Positions 46,746 to 58,059 are shown, counted from the first letter of the stretch. The stretch: 64,000 nucleotides of DNA from Talpa occidentalis (GCF_014898055.3 NW_023601212.1:30864329-30928328); one strand, 5' to 3'. Notes: generated by a model from the letters alone, not told the origin. Program-made: numbers and translations.

Positions 46746-47408
46746 TTGAGCCCTTAGAGCTGAAGCTGAAAACTTTGGAAGTGCTTCTGGAAGTTGAGAT
46801 ACATGTGCTTGCTTTCATTTTATGTATTTATTCTTTAATCTTTTATTGAAATTAGAAGGCACACAGAGAGTCAAAGTAATTAGGCTGGGGAAAAAAATCA
46901 GTATCTGATAGAAACAGCCCATGCAGACTGGGCATAGATGCCAAGCATAAACATTTCAAACCATTTAGCACATGTATCAGGTCTTCTTAGGGTCTTCACT
47001 CTGCCTTGTTCAGTTGGTACATGGATGGCAATTCTATCCAAAGAACAAAGGATTTTTGGGACAATGGTTTACATTTTTCATTGCAAATTTTTGCCTATAC
47101 TTGGAAGCTATTGCATCTACTTTTTTTATCTTTCTAGAAATGTAGAAAATGTCAGGAGGACAGACACATTTCTACATATAGGCAAGTAAACAGGGAAATT
47201 GTATAAAATATCACATCAGAGTAATATGACTGCAGGTTCTCTGATTCTCCAATGAGTTTACCCGCTATTTAAGCTCTTCAGTTGTCCAAGTCTCTTTCTT
47301 AGGCAAAAAGATGACTCAAGGAGCATCAGTGGCCAAGGAATCCCCAGATCATCGCATTAATTACAGAAATAACATCACATCATATATTAACCATTGTGGC
47401 TTGCAGTA
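46746..47408. other. Unassigned DNA
   Basis: No feature recognised. Bases 47409-47422 form the left TSD of the next L1. Confidence 0.45.
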
Positions 47409-47422
47409 AGAGAGAGGTGCTT

Positions 47423-47914
47423 ATAATGGGTAAAATCTGGAAACAACCCAAATGCCCAAAAACAGATGACTGGATCAAGAAGATGTGGTATATATACACA
47501 ATGGAATACTATTCAGCAATAAAAAAGATAAACTCATGTCATTTGCACCAATGTGGATGGAACTAGAAGGAATTATGCTCAGTGAAATAAGCCAGAAGGA
47601 AAAAGAAAAACACTGGATGGTTTCACTTATAGCAGTTATATAGGGAAACCAAATAAGACATCAATGTAAAAAAAAATAAAACAGTACAAAATGCAACAAA
47701 GCAAAAACAGTCAATTATAAATTAGAGACATGCTGCAGGTGAGGAGGAGGGAGAGGGATCAGAGGGAGGGAGGGAGGGAGGAGCACAGGGGACTGAGGTG
47801 ATGCTGCACGGGTGCATTGGTGAAGGATACTATATGGGGACTACATATGAGGGGTGGGAGGAAGCAAACATTTTTTAAAAATGAAAAATTATGTAAAAAA
47901 AAAACAAAAGAGAG
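47423..47914 (+). mobile_element. 5'-truncated L1 tail, sense
   Basis: Contains the last part of ORF2 ('gatgactggatcaagaagat', 'gtggtatatatacacaatgg', 'aatactattcagcaataaaa') and the 3' UTR ('ggggactgaggtgatgctgc'), then an A-run. Exact 14-bp TSD agagagaggtgctt at 47409-47422 and 47915-47928. A (GAGG)n run lies at 47758-47782 in the 3' UTR. The ORF2 end is interrupted and cannot work. This copy is the internal reference that shows the inversion at 9187-9635. Confidence 0.96.
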
Positions 47915-47928
47915 AGAGAGAGGTGCTT

Positions 47929-49306
47929 CATAAGGAGTTGACAAAGGGGAAATAATTGGTGGGGTAAGAATGATTCCCATAAAAATCAGAACACAATCTC
48001 AGAAAATATTCAAGAATGTACTGTAGATATTTATTTTCTAAATTAGTTTTTTATGGTGTGGTGGGTTCCATATGAATTACCCAGCCCCCTGCACTTTCCC
48101 CCCCTTTAGGACAGAGTCACCCATTTCTCCAAATACAGGAAATAACTGGCTAAGAAAGGATCACCAGCTTGTCCCTATTTGGGGACTGCCTTCAGAAGGG
48201 GACACACTTGCTAGGTCATCACATTTCAAGAAGGAGGCTCAGTTCCAGGACCTGAGTTATAAAAGAATACCAAGGGTTGTCACTCTTCCTTCATTTTGGC
48301 ACAACATGAAAAGGCTGCCTCAGCTCCAGAGTCTCCTGTAGAATTGATTGAGGCTTCTGGTACAACTATAACAAAGTGCATCCTTCCCTTTGGCCAATCC
48401 TGATACCCTCTGTTTCATAGGTATTGTTGCCAGAAGCACTTGTGAACAAACTTTCTGCACAAAATTCTCTGCTGAGATTTTGTTGCCACAGAACCTATGT
48501 AACATGTTTTGATTCAAGCCAACTCCAGCTTGTCATGAAGCTGCCATGTTGAGAATCCTAGGTGAAAATTAAACAGTTTGACTCAACCATTCGATTAAAA
48601 AAAGTCTTGGACTACTCATGACAGCAGATCACACACCAAAGTATTCAGCTTCAGCTCCAAGGGTTCAACATCCTTTAAATGCTCAGTTCAACAGCCTTCT
48701 GCTGGACACTTTTGCCCACCAATCACAGATGGACAAACATAATTAGAAATCAAATTACAATCAAAGAGTCACCTCAAGGACCTAAACTCTGACCACTCCC
48801 TGCCTGATCCTTTAAAACTTCCCTCTGCCCTGTGGGTACAACCCTTGGAACTGCCCTGTGGTCAAGGATCTGAATTATGGTTCCTATACTCATGGAAATG
48901 CTTTCCTGGTTATCTTACAGCCTAACTATTTCTCATTCACTGACCTACCCTAAAATCGGGCAAAGTGAATTATCTATTCATAAACATGGCCTATTAAGGA
49001 GTCACAGAAGACTAGGCAAATTCTCCTCATTATTAAAGGCATTAGTATGTATTATATCCTGACATGGAGTGACTGCTATTTGGACATCTATATAAAAAAT
49101 TCCAATGACTTAGCCAGGGTCTGCAGGACTGAAAATCTCCCATGAGATTAAAACCATTCTTTCTGACACTGTGCTAAAACAATGGCTTAGATTAGCAGTT
49201 ATGTACTTTTTATCTTTAGAAAAAAATGTATTTTGTGCTTGTCATATATAGATACAAAATTTCAAATTTGTAAGTAAACAGCCACTACAGACTTTGTTGT
49301 CAAAAA
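47929..49306. other. Unassigned DNA
   Basis: No gene or clear repeat recognised. Confidence 0.45.
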
Positions 49307-49318
49307 TATAATGGTACA

Positions 49319-49521
49319 GGGCCTCCCCTGGTGCGCAGTGGTTGAGCGCTGGGCTGTGAAGCCCAGCCCTTTCCTGCCTCACCCACTGCTCCCCTCAGCA
49401 GTGTATTTCATCAGTCTGCCTGTTCTGTTCCCCATTCTGACTCTGGTGAGTTCTCTCACCCTCCCGTGCTTCTGACTGTACCCAGTGCTTGTATAAATAA
49501 ATAAATAAATCTTAAAAAATG
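49319..49521 (+). mobile_element. SINE of the younger subfamily with internal deletion
   Basis: Head gggcctcccctggtgcgcag, 'gagcgctgggctgtgaagc', then a direct jump to 'ttcctgcctcacccactgct', so the B box and about 65-80 bases around it are missing. Normal 3' part and tail. Exact 12-bp TSD tataatggtaca at 49307-49318 and 49522-49533. Confidence 0.95.
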
Positions 49522-49533
49522 TATAATGGTACA

Positions 49534-49754
49534 CATTTGGAAGAATTGGCTAAAACTATAGACAATAGACTCTAGAATTAAAAAAGATGCTCACCATCTG
49601 TCTAAATATAAACAATCAATATTACTAGGAGTACGTTAAGGGAGCGAGGTTTTTCAGTTCCTAAAGTCAACTGTATGACACAAGACTGGTGAACCTGGTT
49701 TGACAGTCAAAGAAAAACCTAGATGACTGAGTTCAGTGGAACTGTATCCAGATC
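49534..49754. other. Unassigned spacer between two SINEs
   Basis: Nothing recognised. Confidence 0.4.
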
Positions 49755-49768
49755 AAGAAAGGTGTCTG

Positions 49769-50033
49769 GGGCCTCCCCTGGTGGTGCAGCAGTTGAACGC
49801 TGGGTTGCGAAACTGCCCGCAGCCTCTGCAGCACCGTTAGATCCCCCGCCGCAGGTGAGGGCCCACATGGGACCCTCCTGCTGCCTGCTCCTCCCCTCAG
49901 CAGTGTATTTCATCAGTCTGCCTGCTCTGCTCTCTGCTCTGGCTCTGCTGAATTCTCTCACCACCACTTCTGACTGTACCTCAGTGCTTGTATAAATATA
50001 TACATAAATAAATAAATCTTTAAAAAAAAAAGA
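49769..50033 (+). mobile_element. SINE of the younger subfamily
   Basis: Head gggcctcccctggtggtgca, 'gcccgcagcctctgcagc', tail 'tataaatatatacataaata'. Exact 14-bp TSD aagaaaggtgtctg at 49755-49768 and 50034-50047. Confidence 0.96.
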
Positions 50034-50047
50034 AAGAAAGGTGTCTG

Positions 50048-50779
50048 TCCACTCCACTCCGCACCACCTGGACAGGATGAAATACTGCATTTAGTGCTGG
50101 TCTGGCATTAGAGGGCATGCAGAGGGTACTCAGAATGATAAGTGATCCAGAAATCCAGTTACTTGAGGACTAGTTCTCATCCGTTGTGCCTTGCAATTCA
50201 AACCAAAGAACTCACACTGTCATGTGTTCCTATATCAGTACTTTTCTACCTGGAACAGCCTTTTTCTTTCCCAAAAGATAGTTTGAAAGCGACCCGCTCA
50301 GTGGAGTTACTCCTCCATAATAAAGATTTGGTGGTGACCTCTGAACTCCCAGGTAGAAGTTCATCCACACTTTTGCCTTGGCATTCCCAAGGTCATTCTC
50401 CCTCTGGTTCATAATAATTCACAAAGGCACTGCTAGTGCATCATATCCTGGTAGTTCTGGCATCTAGTGAAGTGTCTGATCTATGGAAAGTATCTGCTGC
50501 TATTTGATGTATGAATGAGATGTGTGAATTAATGAATGGATAACGGAGCTAATTCTAAATGCAAAAGAGGACAGCTTCAAAGTACGTAGACTTGTAAGAA
50601 GTGAAAGAGTCTCCAAATATTTAATGCATTATTAGAGTGTACTTGTAACACAATAAAGAAATATGCCCTGGATCATGATTTAACAGAGTAAATCAGTAAT
50701 TAATTCAATAACTGTGACCAAAAGATAATGATTAAAGAATCACTGGCAATCTGGATAGAGGGCTTTGGTGATGACGGTC
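50048..50779. other. Unassigned DNA
   Basis: No feature recognised. Confidence 0.45.
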
Positions 50780-51350
50780 TCTAGCCTCATCCTATTCAAT
50801 ATTTTTATCAATGTTTTAAAGATACAAAAATATATACTTGTCAAAATTTATGGATGACACAAAGCCAAGGGGAATAGTAGATAAATTGGAGGACAAAAAC
50901 AGTATCCAAAAATTTCTCAAGAGACTAGAATTATGAGCTGAATTTACCAAGTTGATATTAAAGAGAGGGAGACAGAAAGCCATGCTATCAGACCAGAAAC
51001 AAGTGGAAAATACAAGATGAGAAACTTCTGGCTAAACCATACTGTTTGTAAAAATCCACAGGGAATTTAGTTGAGTGTGAGTTCATAATGCGTTCACATC
51101 AAGAATCGACTTAAATAAAAGTTAATGCAAACTTAGTGCAATATCTGGAAATACATTTTAGAAGGACGAAGATAAATTGCTGCAGGTTGTGTTTAGAGCA
51201 GAGCAAGAATTCTTACAACCATGTTGCTGAAGAAAATAATAATCTAGCAAGGTAAATAGGAAAACAAGAATGTTTTGTAGAGATCCCATTACTAAACTGA
51301 TAAGAATTGAATAATGTAGCAAATAAGATCGTTGATTGTAAGTGATATAA
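50780..51350 (+). mobile_element. CR1/L3-like LINE relic, sense
   Basis: 'cctattcaatatttttatca' reads FNIFIN and 'atggatgacacaaagccaag' matches the coding for the FADDTKL-type reverse-transcriptase motif of CR1-clade LINEs, with a stop now inside the motif. Further on, 'aaagttaatgcaaacttagt' recalls later CR1/L3 sequence. It is very decayed and ranks with the oldest elements here. Confidence 0.6.
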
Positions 51351-51834
51351 TGATGTTTAATAGCATTAGGAATGGAGAAACTGATTTCAACTTACTAGAA
51401 GGAGGATTTCTAAAAGTCACAGCTGTGCAGCAGTGGTAGAGGCCAACATACAGAAGTCCACCATTGCCAGTACTAGAGGCATTGAGATTTCACCTTTAAA
51501 TATTACCTGGTGGGGTACTCTATCTAGTGTAGATTCAGGTATTGCATGGGTAGATGGAGTCCATGGTCTATGGGTTCCTGAATTCCGCAATTCTACCTGA
51601 AAGAGATAAGCTATAAAATCCATAAGTCATGACTAGGATTAATTTAAGGGAAAACCTTATAAAAAATGAAGTCATTTAAAAATGAATTGAAAAATGATTT
51701 CTCCTTCCCTCCAGAGATACTGTTATAACAGGGGCACTTGTATTTGGTAGGAAGCTGAAATAGATTTTCTTTAAAGTCCCTTCAACATCTGGAATCTGAG
51801 ATAAAGGGGGAAGACTTCAAACAAGTAGAAGACC
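51351..51834. other. Unassigned DNA
   Basis: No feature recognised, though CR1/L3-like sequence may extend to about 51650. Confidence 0.4.
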
Positions 51835-51990
51835 TTGGTCGATTTACAATCCAAATTCTAACAGTGGCAAGTCATTTAGTTACTCTTAACCCTGTGTGCC
51901 CATCTGCAAAATGGGGTTGAAAGTTATTATACCTACATATCTTACATGATTGTGTAATAAAATAAAATAGCAGGCACTGAAAGTTTCTAG
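51835..51990 (+). mobile_element. MIR SINE, sense
   Basis: 'aagtcatttagttactctta', 'accctgtgtgcccatctgca' and 'aaatggggttgaaagttatt' give a clear MIR 3' half. Confidence 0.8.
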
Positions 51991-52164
51991 TAAACTCAGT
52001 TAAAGTATAAGTTTAATGTGTTCTTCACACCATTGTGAGCGCTGCCATTATTTGAGGGATCTTCTAGCTCTTTCATTAACCTCCATCTCCTGCATCAGTC
52101 ATTCCCAACTGAGTCATGATTTATTCCTGCCAGGGTAGAGAAAGGACCTGCCTCACTGTGCTGG

Positions 52165-52420
52165 TCTAGAGCAGGGGTATGAGCTTTACTGTATAGACTT
52201 AAGCAGTAAATATTTAAGGCTTTGTGGCTGTATGACCTCTGTTAAACTATTCAGCTCTGCTATTGTGGCATATAAGCAATAATAGAAGATACGTGAACAA
52301 TTGTACATGACTATGTTCCAATATACTTTTATTTCCAAAATAGGTGACTGGCCAGGTTTGGAATAGGTGCTATAGTTTGATGAGTCTTGATCAAAACAAA
52401 TCATTTAAAACTGGAAACAA
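52165..52420 (+). mobile_element. hAT-type (MER) DNA transposon relic
   Basis: 'gcaggggtatgagctttact', 'agcagtaaatatttaaggct' and 'tttgtggctgtatgacctct', then 'gactatgttccaatatactt', follow a well-known non-autonomous hAT-Charlie repeat about 230-250 bp long. The internal order is clear. I do not fix the subfamily number. Confidence 0.75.
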
Positions 52421-52424
52421 TTTG

Positions 52425-52625
52425 ACCCAAGAAGCACTCTGCTCAATGTCTGGAGACAATTTTTTGATTATCACAACTGGGGATGGTGGTGTCATTTTTC
52501 TGGCATCCAGGGGACAGTGATTAGGGGTTCTGATAAACATCCCACAATACACAAGGCAGTCCTTCACGACAAAGAATTACCCAGATCAAAATGTCAACAG
52601 TGGCAAGGTTGAAAAATGCTAGTCT
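52425..52625 (+). mobile_element. MER20-like hAT DNA transposon relic
   Basis: 'atgtctggagacaatttttt', 'gattatcacaactggggatg' and 'catcccacaatacacaaggc', then 'aaatgtcaacagtggcaagg', match the MER20 order as I remember it. The first bases are missing or strongly changed, possibly because the preceding hAT copy inserted into it. Confidence 0.8.
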
Positions 52626-53049
52626 AGACAAAAGAAATAATCCTTTGTGCTTATCCAAGGTCCTTGGCATCAAACTCAAGCCTCCGCATGAGTTCAGTAG
52701 TGTGAACTAGCACAGGTCCCTAGAAGATAAGGACTAGAAGCACTTGGAAAACAGATGGAAATATCAATCTTTCAGTTAATTCAAATAAATTGCAAAACAT
52801 TTCAATGGACATTCCTCAAAGAAAATTTTCTTTCCTTTAATAGCGGTATATGTTGAACAGAGCAGAAACTTGTAATTTACATTAGTAGGATTAAAACCAA
52901 AAGTAGAATGGAGAGATCCTCTAATGTTGAAAAAAATGTTAAGGTTGAACTTTCTGCAGCATCCTGGATAGCATTAGCATTCTGGCCTGGACTCCCTTTC
53001 TATTGGCTCGGATGTTTATCTGCATCTGAATTGGACTGGAGGGAATTTG
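52626..53049. other. Unassigned DNA
   Basis: No feature recognised. Confidence 0.4.
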
Positions 53050-53180
53050 CTCAAGTGTTATTTAATCCACCCCTCATTCTATTAACAAGGAAACAGGAAT
53101 AGAGAGGATAGGTTACCAGCCCTTGGTCACATAGCTACTTAATGGCAGAACTGATACTAGAACCAGTAATCCTAGAGAAG
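53050..53180 (-). mobile_element. MIR SINE, antisense
   Basis: 'acaaggaaacaggaatagag', 'aggataggttaccagccctt' and 'ggtcacatagctacttaatg' are the antisense MIR core. Confidence 0.8.
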
Positions 53181-53876
53181 CCCATTTAGATTTCTGCTTC
53201 ACAAAATAAATTTATAAAATAAAATAAAATAAAAAGCAGTTAATGATTGTAAGATAAAGGATAAAACCTTTCTTGAACCTTGCCTTTTTCATGGCATAAG
53301 TCCATTCCTGGTTAGTACACAATGTCTCAAAAATGAAATGCTTAAAATAATGTGATGAATTAGGAAATAGTAATTTAAATGATGTACATATCCAATTATT
53401 GACAGCCCCCAAAGAAGGCCAGATTTCATTAAAGTGAAACTCGGCACAGCATCACATTCAAGTGTTCTAACAAAGGTTTATTTAAACATTTTCATTGAAG
53501 ATGAAGTATTTTAGGATGCTAAAGATAATTATTCATTTAAGCATAATGGTCCACTTGACAGAAGGAATTAAAGTAAAGACAATTGCTAATAAAAATTAAA
53601 AATTAAAATCCTCTCCACTACCACCCTGCTTTGTAAAATATTTTTCAAAGAGAAATTCCCCTTGTTCTATATCTTCATAAGCCCACTTAACAGTGTATAG
53701 TCAGGTCTCTTCAGTGTCACTTAGGATGGTCAGTGATGAAGGCACCTCCCCCAAAATCCTCATCCTACAGGAGCTGATAGGTGGCATTCATACCTGCCAC
53801 CGGAAGTGATAAATTGGTCCAGGAGAAGTGTCAAAAAAAGATCATTTTTCCTTATCATTTTTCCTTATATTTTTCC
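53181..53876. other. Unassigned AT-rich DNA
   Basis: No feature recognised. A short (AATAA)n run lies near 53217-53235. Confidence 0.45.
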
Positions 53877-53962
53877 TATATTCAATTTAATTCTTACCTA
53901 TTAGGCTGCAAGATATCTCTATATTCAATTTAATTCCTATCTATTAAGCTACAAGATTTTCT
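53877..53962. repeat. 43-bp tandem duplication
   Basis: tatattcaatttaattctta (53877) recurs as tatattcaatttaattccta (53920). The rest of the unit (ttaggctgcaagat / ttaagctacaagat) follows in each copy with a few differences. Confidence 0.92.
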
Positions 53963-54834
53963 TGCCTGGTGCTTCTCCATCTCAAGGTGGTTATCCCATA
54001 TAGGTCCCTTTCCTATGAAGGAAGTTTGGGGCAATTTTAAAGTCCTTACATTTCATTTGCATTCCACCATCCATATACCAGCAGGCTGCAGAGGGCTGCT
54101 ACCCACACCTGTATTTCTATACAGGAAACAATCCATTGTTTTTCTTCTGTGATACACAAAATGTACTGGTACTTGGAGATGCCTGCTCTGCTCAGTTCTC
54201 TTGGACTACAGATCTCAGCTAGATGAGGCTTCTTTTTGTATGGGCATTTGCAGTCCAATAGAAAAGGGGGAAGAAGAAGTATATGATTTTAATATGAATT
54301 GAACAAAAATATTTCCTATACTAGCCATTGAGATTGTGGCCAGTTTGCCTTTAAGATTTTAGCCTGCCTTTTCTTCTTTAACCCACATCTACTGCCCTAG
54401 TTCCAGGGCCATATGTTCTACTAAGGGAGCTCTTGCATAAACTTCCCATATTCCCAGAACTGCAAGAATAGAAGATTGGATCAATTCATCTCAGTGTATG
54501 TACTCAATAGAATGATTACAGCAGTCAATATGAATGAAGTATAGCTCCAGGCAACATACTGGATGAAACTTAGCAATACAATTACAAATACAAAAGATTA
54601 CAAACAGTATGATGCCCTCTCATAAACTGAAAAAAAATTACATAAACAATATACAACTAAGAAGTGTACAAAGATAAGACCAAAACGGTTAAGTTCAAAG
54701 ATAGATCGATTGATAGAGGCATCAATTAATTGATCAATAGTTAGTGCATAGCAACATAGGGGAGTTTACACACTGGTCAGTGTTAATGACTTGGTTTCTG
54801 TGTTGGGTAGTGTGAGCAAATGAAAGCATTTTAT
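53963..54834. other. Unassigned DNA
   Basis: No clear feature. 'acactggtcagtgttaatga' and neighbours (54480-54830) resemble faded L1 but are not callable. Confidence 0.4.
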
Positions 54835-54885
54835 TAGGAAAAAGGAAAAGAAGGAAGGAGGAAAGAAGGAAAGAGGAAGACTGAA
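54835..54885. repeat. Purine (GGAA)n-like tract
   Basis: aggaaaaaggaaaagaagga and similar purine-only text over about 50 bases. Confidence 0.8.
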
Positions 54886-55029
54886 TGAAAAAGTCATTAT
54901 GCACCTAGCAAATGTAAGGGTGTGGCATGAATACCTCACTGTAATTAACTCAATTCTATGTGCCTGAGTTTACAGTAGAAACAAAATCTGAATAGTCACT
55001 ATTATGGTTACCACTTCCAGGGCTCCCCA

Positions 55030-55490
55030 TCATGAGTGCAAGATCTTGTCCAAACTCTTTGGTTTGATATTAAAAAATCCTTCCACTGACTGCTGCCTGA
55101 TTTCTAACATGACCTGTGGTTTATGCCCATGTGTTACAAGCTCCAGCTGCAACTGACTCTGCTTCTATGTTCTCGGCAAGTACTTTCAGACCATTCTGTC
55201 TCTGCTCCTGCTCTTTCCTCTACCTATATATGTCCTCTCCCTCTTCTCCACCTAGAAAAATCTGTCTGAGCCCACATATCACCTTCTCTTTGAAAATTTT
55301 ACTGACCTCCCTTAACTGCTTCCACACCAAACAGGAATGATCATGTTCTTGGTTTCTGCAGTTCCTTGTGTTCATATCTTTAAGAAATGCTTAGTATATC
55401 ATATTTTAATTCATTCTGTATCATTGGCCTCTTGTATTATGGAATCTTAAAGGACAGGACTCACTTTTCTTCACTTGGTATTCCCTTAGT
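55030..55490 (+). mobile_element. L2 3' region, sense
   Basis: 'cactgactgctgcctgattt', 'gccacctagaaaaatctgtc'-like text, 'catatcaccttctctttgaa' and 'ggacaggactcacttttctt' are in L2 3' order. It ends at the following LTR. Confidence 0.6.
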
Positions 55491-55492
55491 AT

Positions 55493-55905
55493 AGTAGTTT
55501 TCTATTGCTGTGTAACAATTTCCAAAAATTTAGTGACTTAAAACTGTGTATTATCTCATAGTTGTGTAGGTCTAAAGTCCAGGTTTGCTTGACTAGGCTC
55601 TTTGCCTAGAGGTTCACAAGATTGAGATCAATGTGTTGGCCCACCTGGGTTCTTACCTGGAGACTCAAGGGGAAAATCTGCTTATAAGTCCATTTAGGCT
55701 ATTGGCTGAATTCAGTTCCTTACAGTTGTAAAACTAAGGTCCTTGATTACCTGCTTTCTTGTTGGTTTCCTGCTCTAAAGGATTACCTGCATTCCTTGGC
55801 ATGTCGCACTCCCATCTTTAAAGTCAACAACAATTCTGCCCTACCAATATCTCTGATTTCAAATCTCGTTGACTTATTCTCTGTCATCAGCTGGAGAAGG
55901 TTCTC
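55493..55905 (-). mobile_element. LTR relic of MaLR/MLT-like type, antisense
   Basis: 'gtagttttctattgctgtgt', 'atttagtgacttaaaactgt', 'attatctcatagttgtgtag', 'cacaagattgagatcaatgt' and 'gttggcccacctgggttctt' give the same reversed block order as the LTRs at 28430 and 44519, but more diverged. Confidence 0.65.
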
Positions 55906-56379
55906 TGCTTTTAAAGGTTCATACAACTACATAGATTGGATTATATGATAATCAAATACTCTTCTAATCTTAAGTCAACTGAATTGTACAGCATAACACA
56001 ATCAGCATCATCCAAGAGTGCTATCTCATCACACTCACAGGCACCTGAAGTCAGCATGAAACATCTTAGGAGGCCATAAGGACTTTCCCTACCACATTCA
56101 GTATCTACCATAGCCAATAAAAAGAAGAGAGAAAAAGGAAATATCTAAATATTATTTCAGTACTTTCTTTTGTCTCATGTGTACAAGCACTAACAATCAC
56201 ACACATTATGATATCCTGGGAAACACAGTTCACTGTTTCTAAAACTGACTCAACATTCTTGTTCCAGACAGATGTTGGAGAAATGGCCTCATAAAAAAAC
56301 AAAAAGTTAGAGAGATATATTATTAACTTTCCTTCATGTCTGTCCTAGTAAGAGTTGGGAACCGTTAACCAAAAAATCT
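55906..56379. other. Unassigned DNA
   Basis: No feature recognised. 55920-56100 could be the faded end of the LTR. Confidence 0.4.
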
Positions 56380-56523
56380 CCCCAGTGTCCTTTTCAAAAT
56401 GCAGAGGTCTGGACCCCACTTCAGATGTATAAATCAGAGTCCCTGAGGATGGTGCCTTGGAATATGCATTTTTAACAAACTGTGTACATGATTTTTAGAT
56501 AATTTAATATTTGAGAACCCCTG
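56380..56523 (+). mobile_element. MER5A-like hAT relic
   Basis: 'tgcagaggtctggaccccac', 'ttcagatgtataaatcagag', 'tccctgaggatggtgccttg' and the end 'atttgagaacccctg' follow MER5A. Confidence 0.82.
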
Positions 56524-57089
56524 ATTCTTATCCCTCTCTTTTTAGATGCTATTGATTTTTAACACTATGACACCAGGAAACATTCAGTTGGGCATATGCT
56601 GCCTAAATTTTCTTTATACCTGAATTCAAGCAAATAGTGGACTCAATCAGTTTCACCAATTGCTACTGATTGGAAGGGCAATGACATACACACCCTTGGC
56701 ATGACCAATAAAGATCTACCCAGGTATAGTTTCAATTATCTTTGGTTTCACAGAAACTATAAAACTGATCCAAAGTACAGGAGAAAAGGAACACCCTTGA
56801 CAAGAGGGCAGACCCGGGGGAGCTGGCTGTCAGCAGGAGAGTGGAGATGTCTCTTTGCTGTAACACACAGTATTCACTGTCCTTTGGTAAAGTCATCATT
56901 CTCTTACTGAAGAGTCTAGCAGCATGCATTGTTTTATTTTTGTCTTTGTCTTTGAAAATATCACTAAAGGAATAGACAATTCATCTGATTTAGAGGGGGA
57001 GAAACAAGTTCACTTTTAATATGTGGACTGAATAGAGAAAATTGTGGAGTGAAAAAAATGGTTGCAGAAAAGATGAGAGGAAAATGTAA
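56524..57089. other. Unassigned DNA
   Basis: No feature recognised. Confidence 0.45.
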
Positions 57090-57182
57090 CTATATATATA
57101 TATCTTTCTCTTCATTTCCCTTTTTTTGGTCTTACTTTGTTTTTTCTCTTTCTCTCTCCTTTTCTTTGCTTTTCTCTTTTTG
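57090..57182. repeat. (TA)n and pyrimidine tract
   Basis: A tatatatatatatat run at 57090-57104 is followed by a T/C-rich stretch to 57182. Confidence 0.8.
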
Positions 57183-58059
57183 AATTTGGCCAGTCAGGAC
57201 AGGCAAAGCATAGCCAGTCCATCCCAACATGACCTTTTGCAGGTCAGGCAAGCCTGACCCTCCTCTGAAGCCAGACTTCCAGTGAGAGGGGAAGCAGAGA
57301 GACGTGCATGTGCTCTGAGCTGCACCAGGTGGGCAGGCAGTCCATTGTGTGGCTGCTGGTTTCACACCAGGCCTTGAGAAGCCACACAGTAAAGAGCTCC
57401 AGCTGTGCTTTGCTGGGAACGTCTCTGCCTGATGGGGGGCAGGTGTCGGGGACACATGTACCACTGAGGCCCTGTAGGCCTCAATGCACACTTGTCATCT
57501 CTCCGTGACATGCCACAAAGCGAGTGTCACTGCTGTGGCTTCACCGGGGCAGCCCTTCAGTGAAGACTGACAAAACCAAAGCTGTGTCCAGCCGCCCTGA
57601 GCCACATGGCTGCTGGGCTGCTCCTGCCTTTGCAGATGTTCAGTGCACTTCAGCGGAGTCCCAAAGCCCCTACGGTCTTTACCTATGTTGGATGTTGTTC
57701 TCAAAGGTAATGTTACCATGCATCATTCTGATCTCCCAGGCTGGTGAGAGAAAGAGACCAAAACAGGGCTGTCATGCTTTTGTTTCCTGGACATATGACA
57801 TTTGGCCCTTGGGTTATGCCATTGCCTTCCTTTGAAAGGCCCAGGTAAGAAGATCCCAAGTAATGACTCCCACGGCAGGTGTTAGGCCTCCCAGCTGCAT
57901 GCCAGACTACACTAGAACCACCACAGTTCGCCCTTATGTCCTAAGGACTCAAGCAGAAGCTCTAATATCTGACCCATGTTTGGGTGAGAATGGAAACAGA
58001 CAGTTGAGGTTTGGCCCAGCCCCAAGTTGACCTCTGAACCTGCCCCTAGGTGAGCAGAG
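57183..58059. other. GC-richer unique DNA with an exon-like segment
   Basis: No known protein frame. 57636-57706 is preceded by a pyrimidine-rich tract ending tttgcag and followed by gtaatg, like an exon of 71 bases. It could equally be chance. No repeat recognised. Confidence 0.4.
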
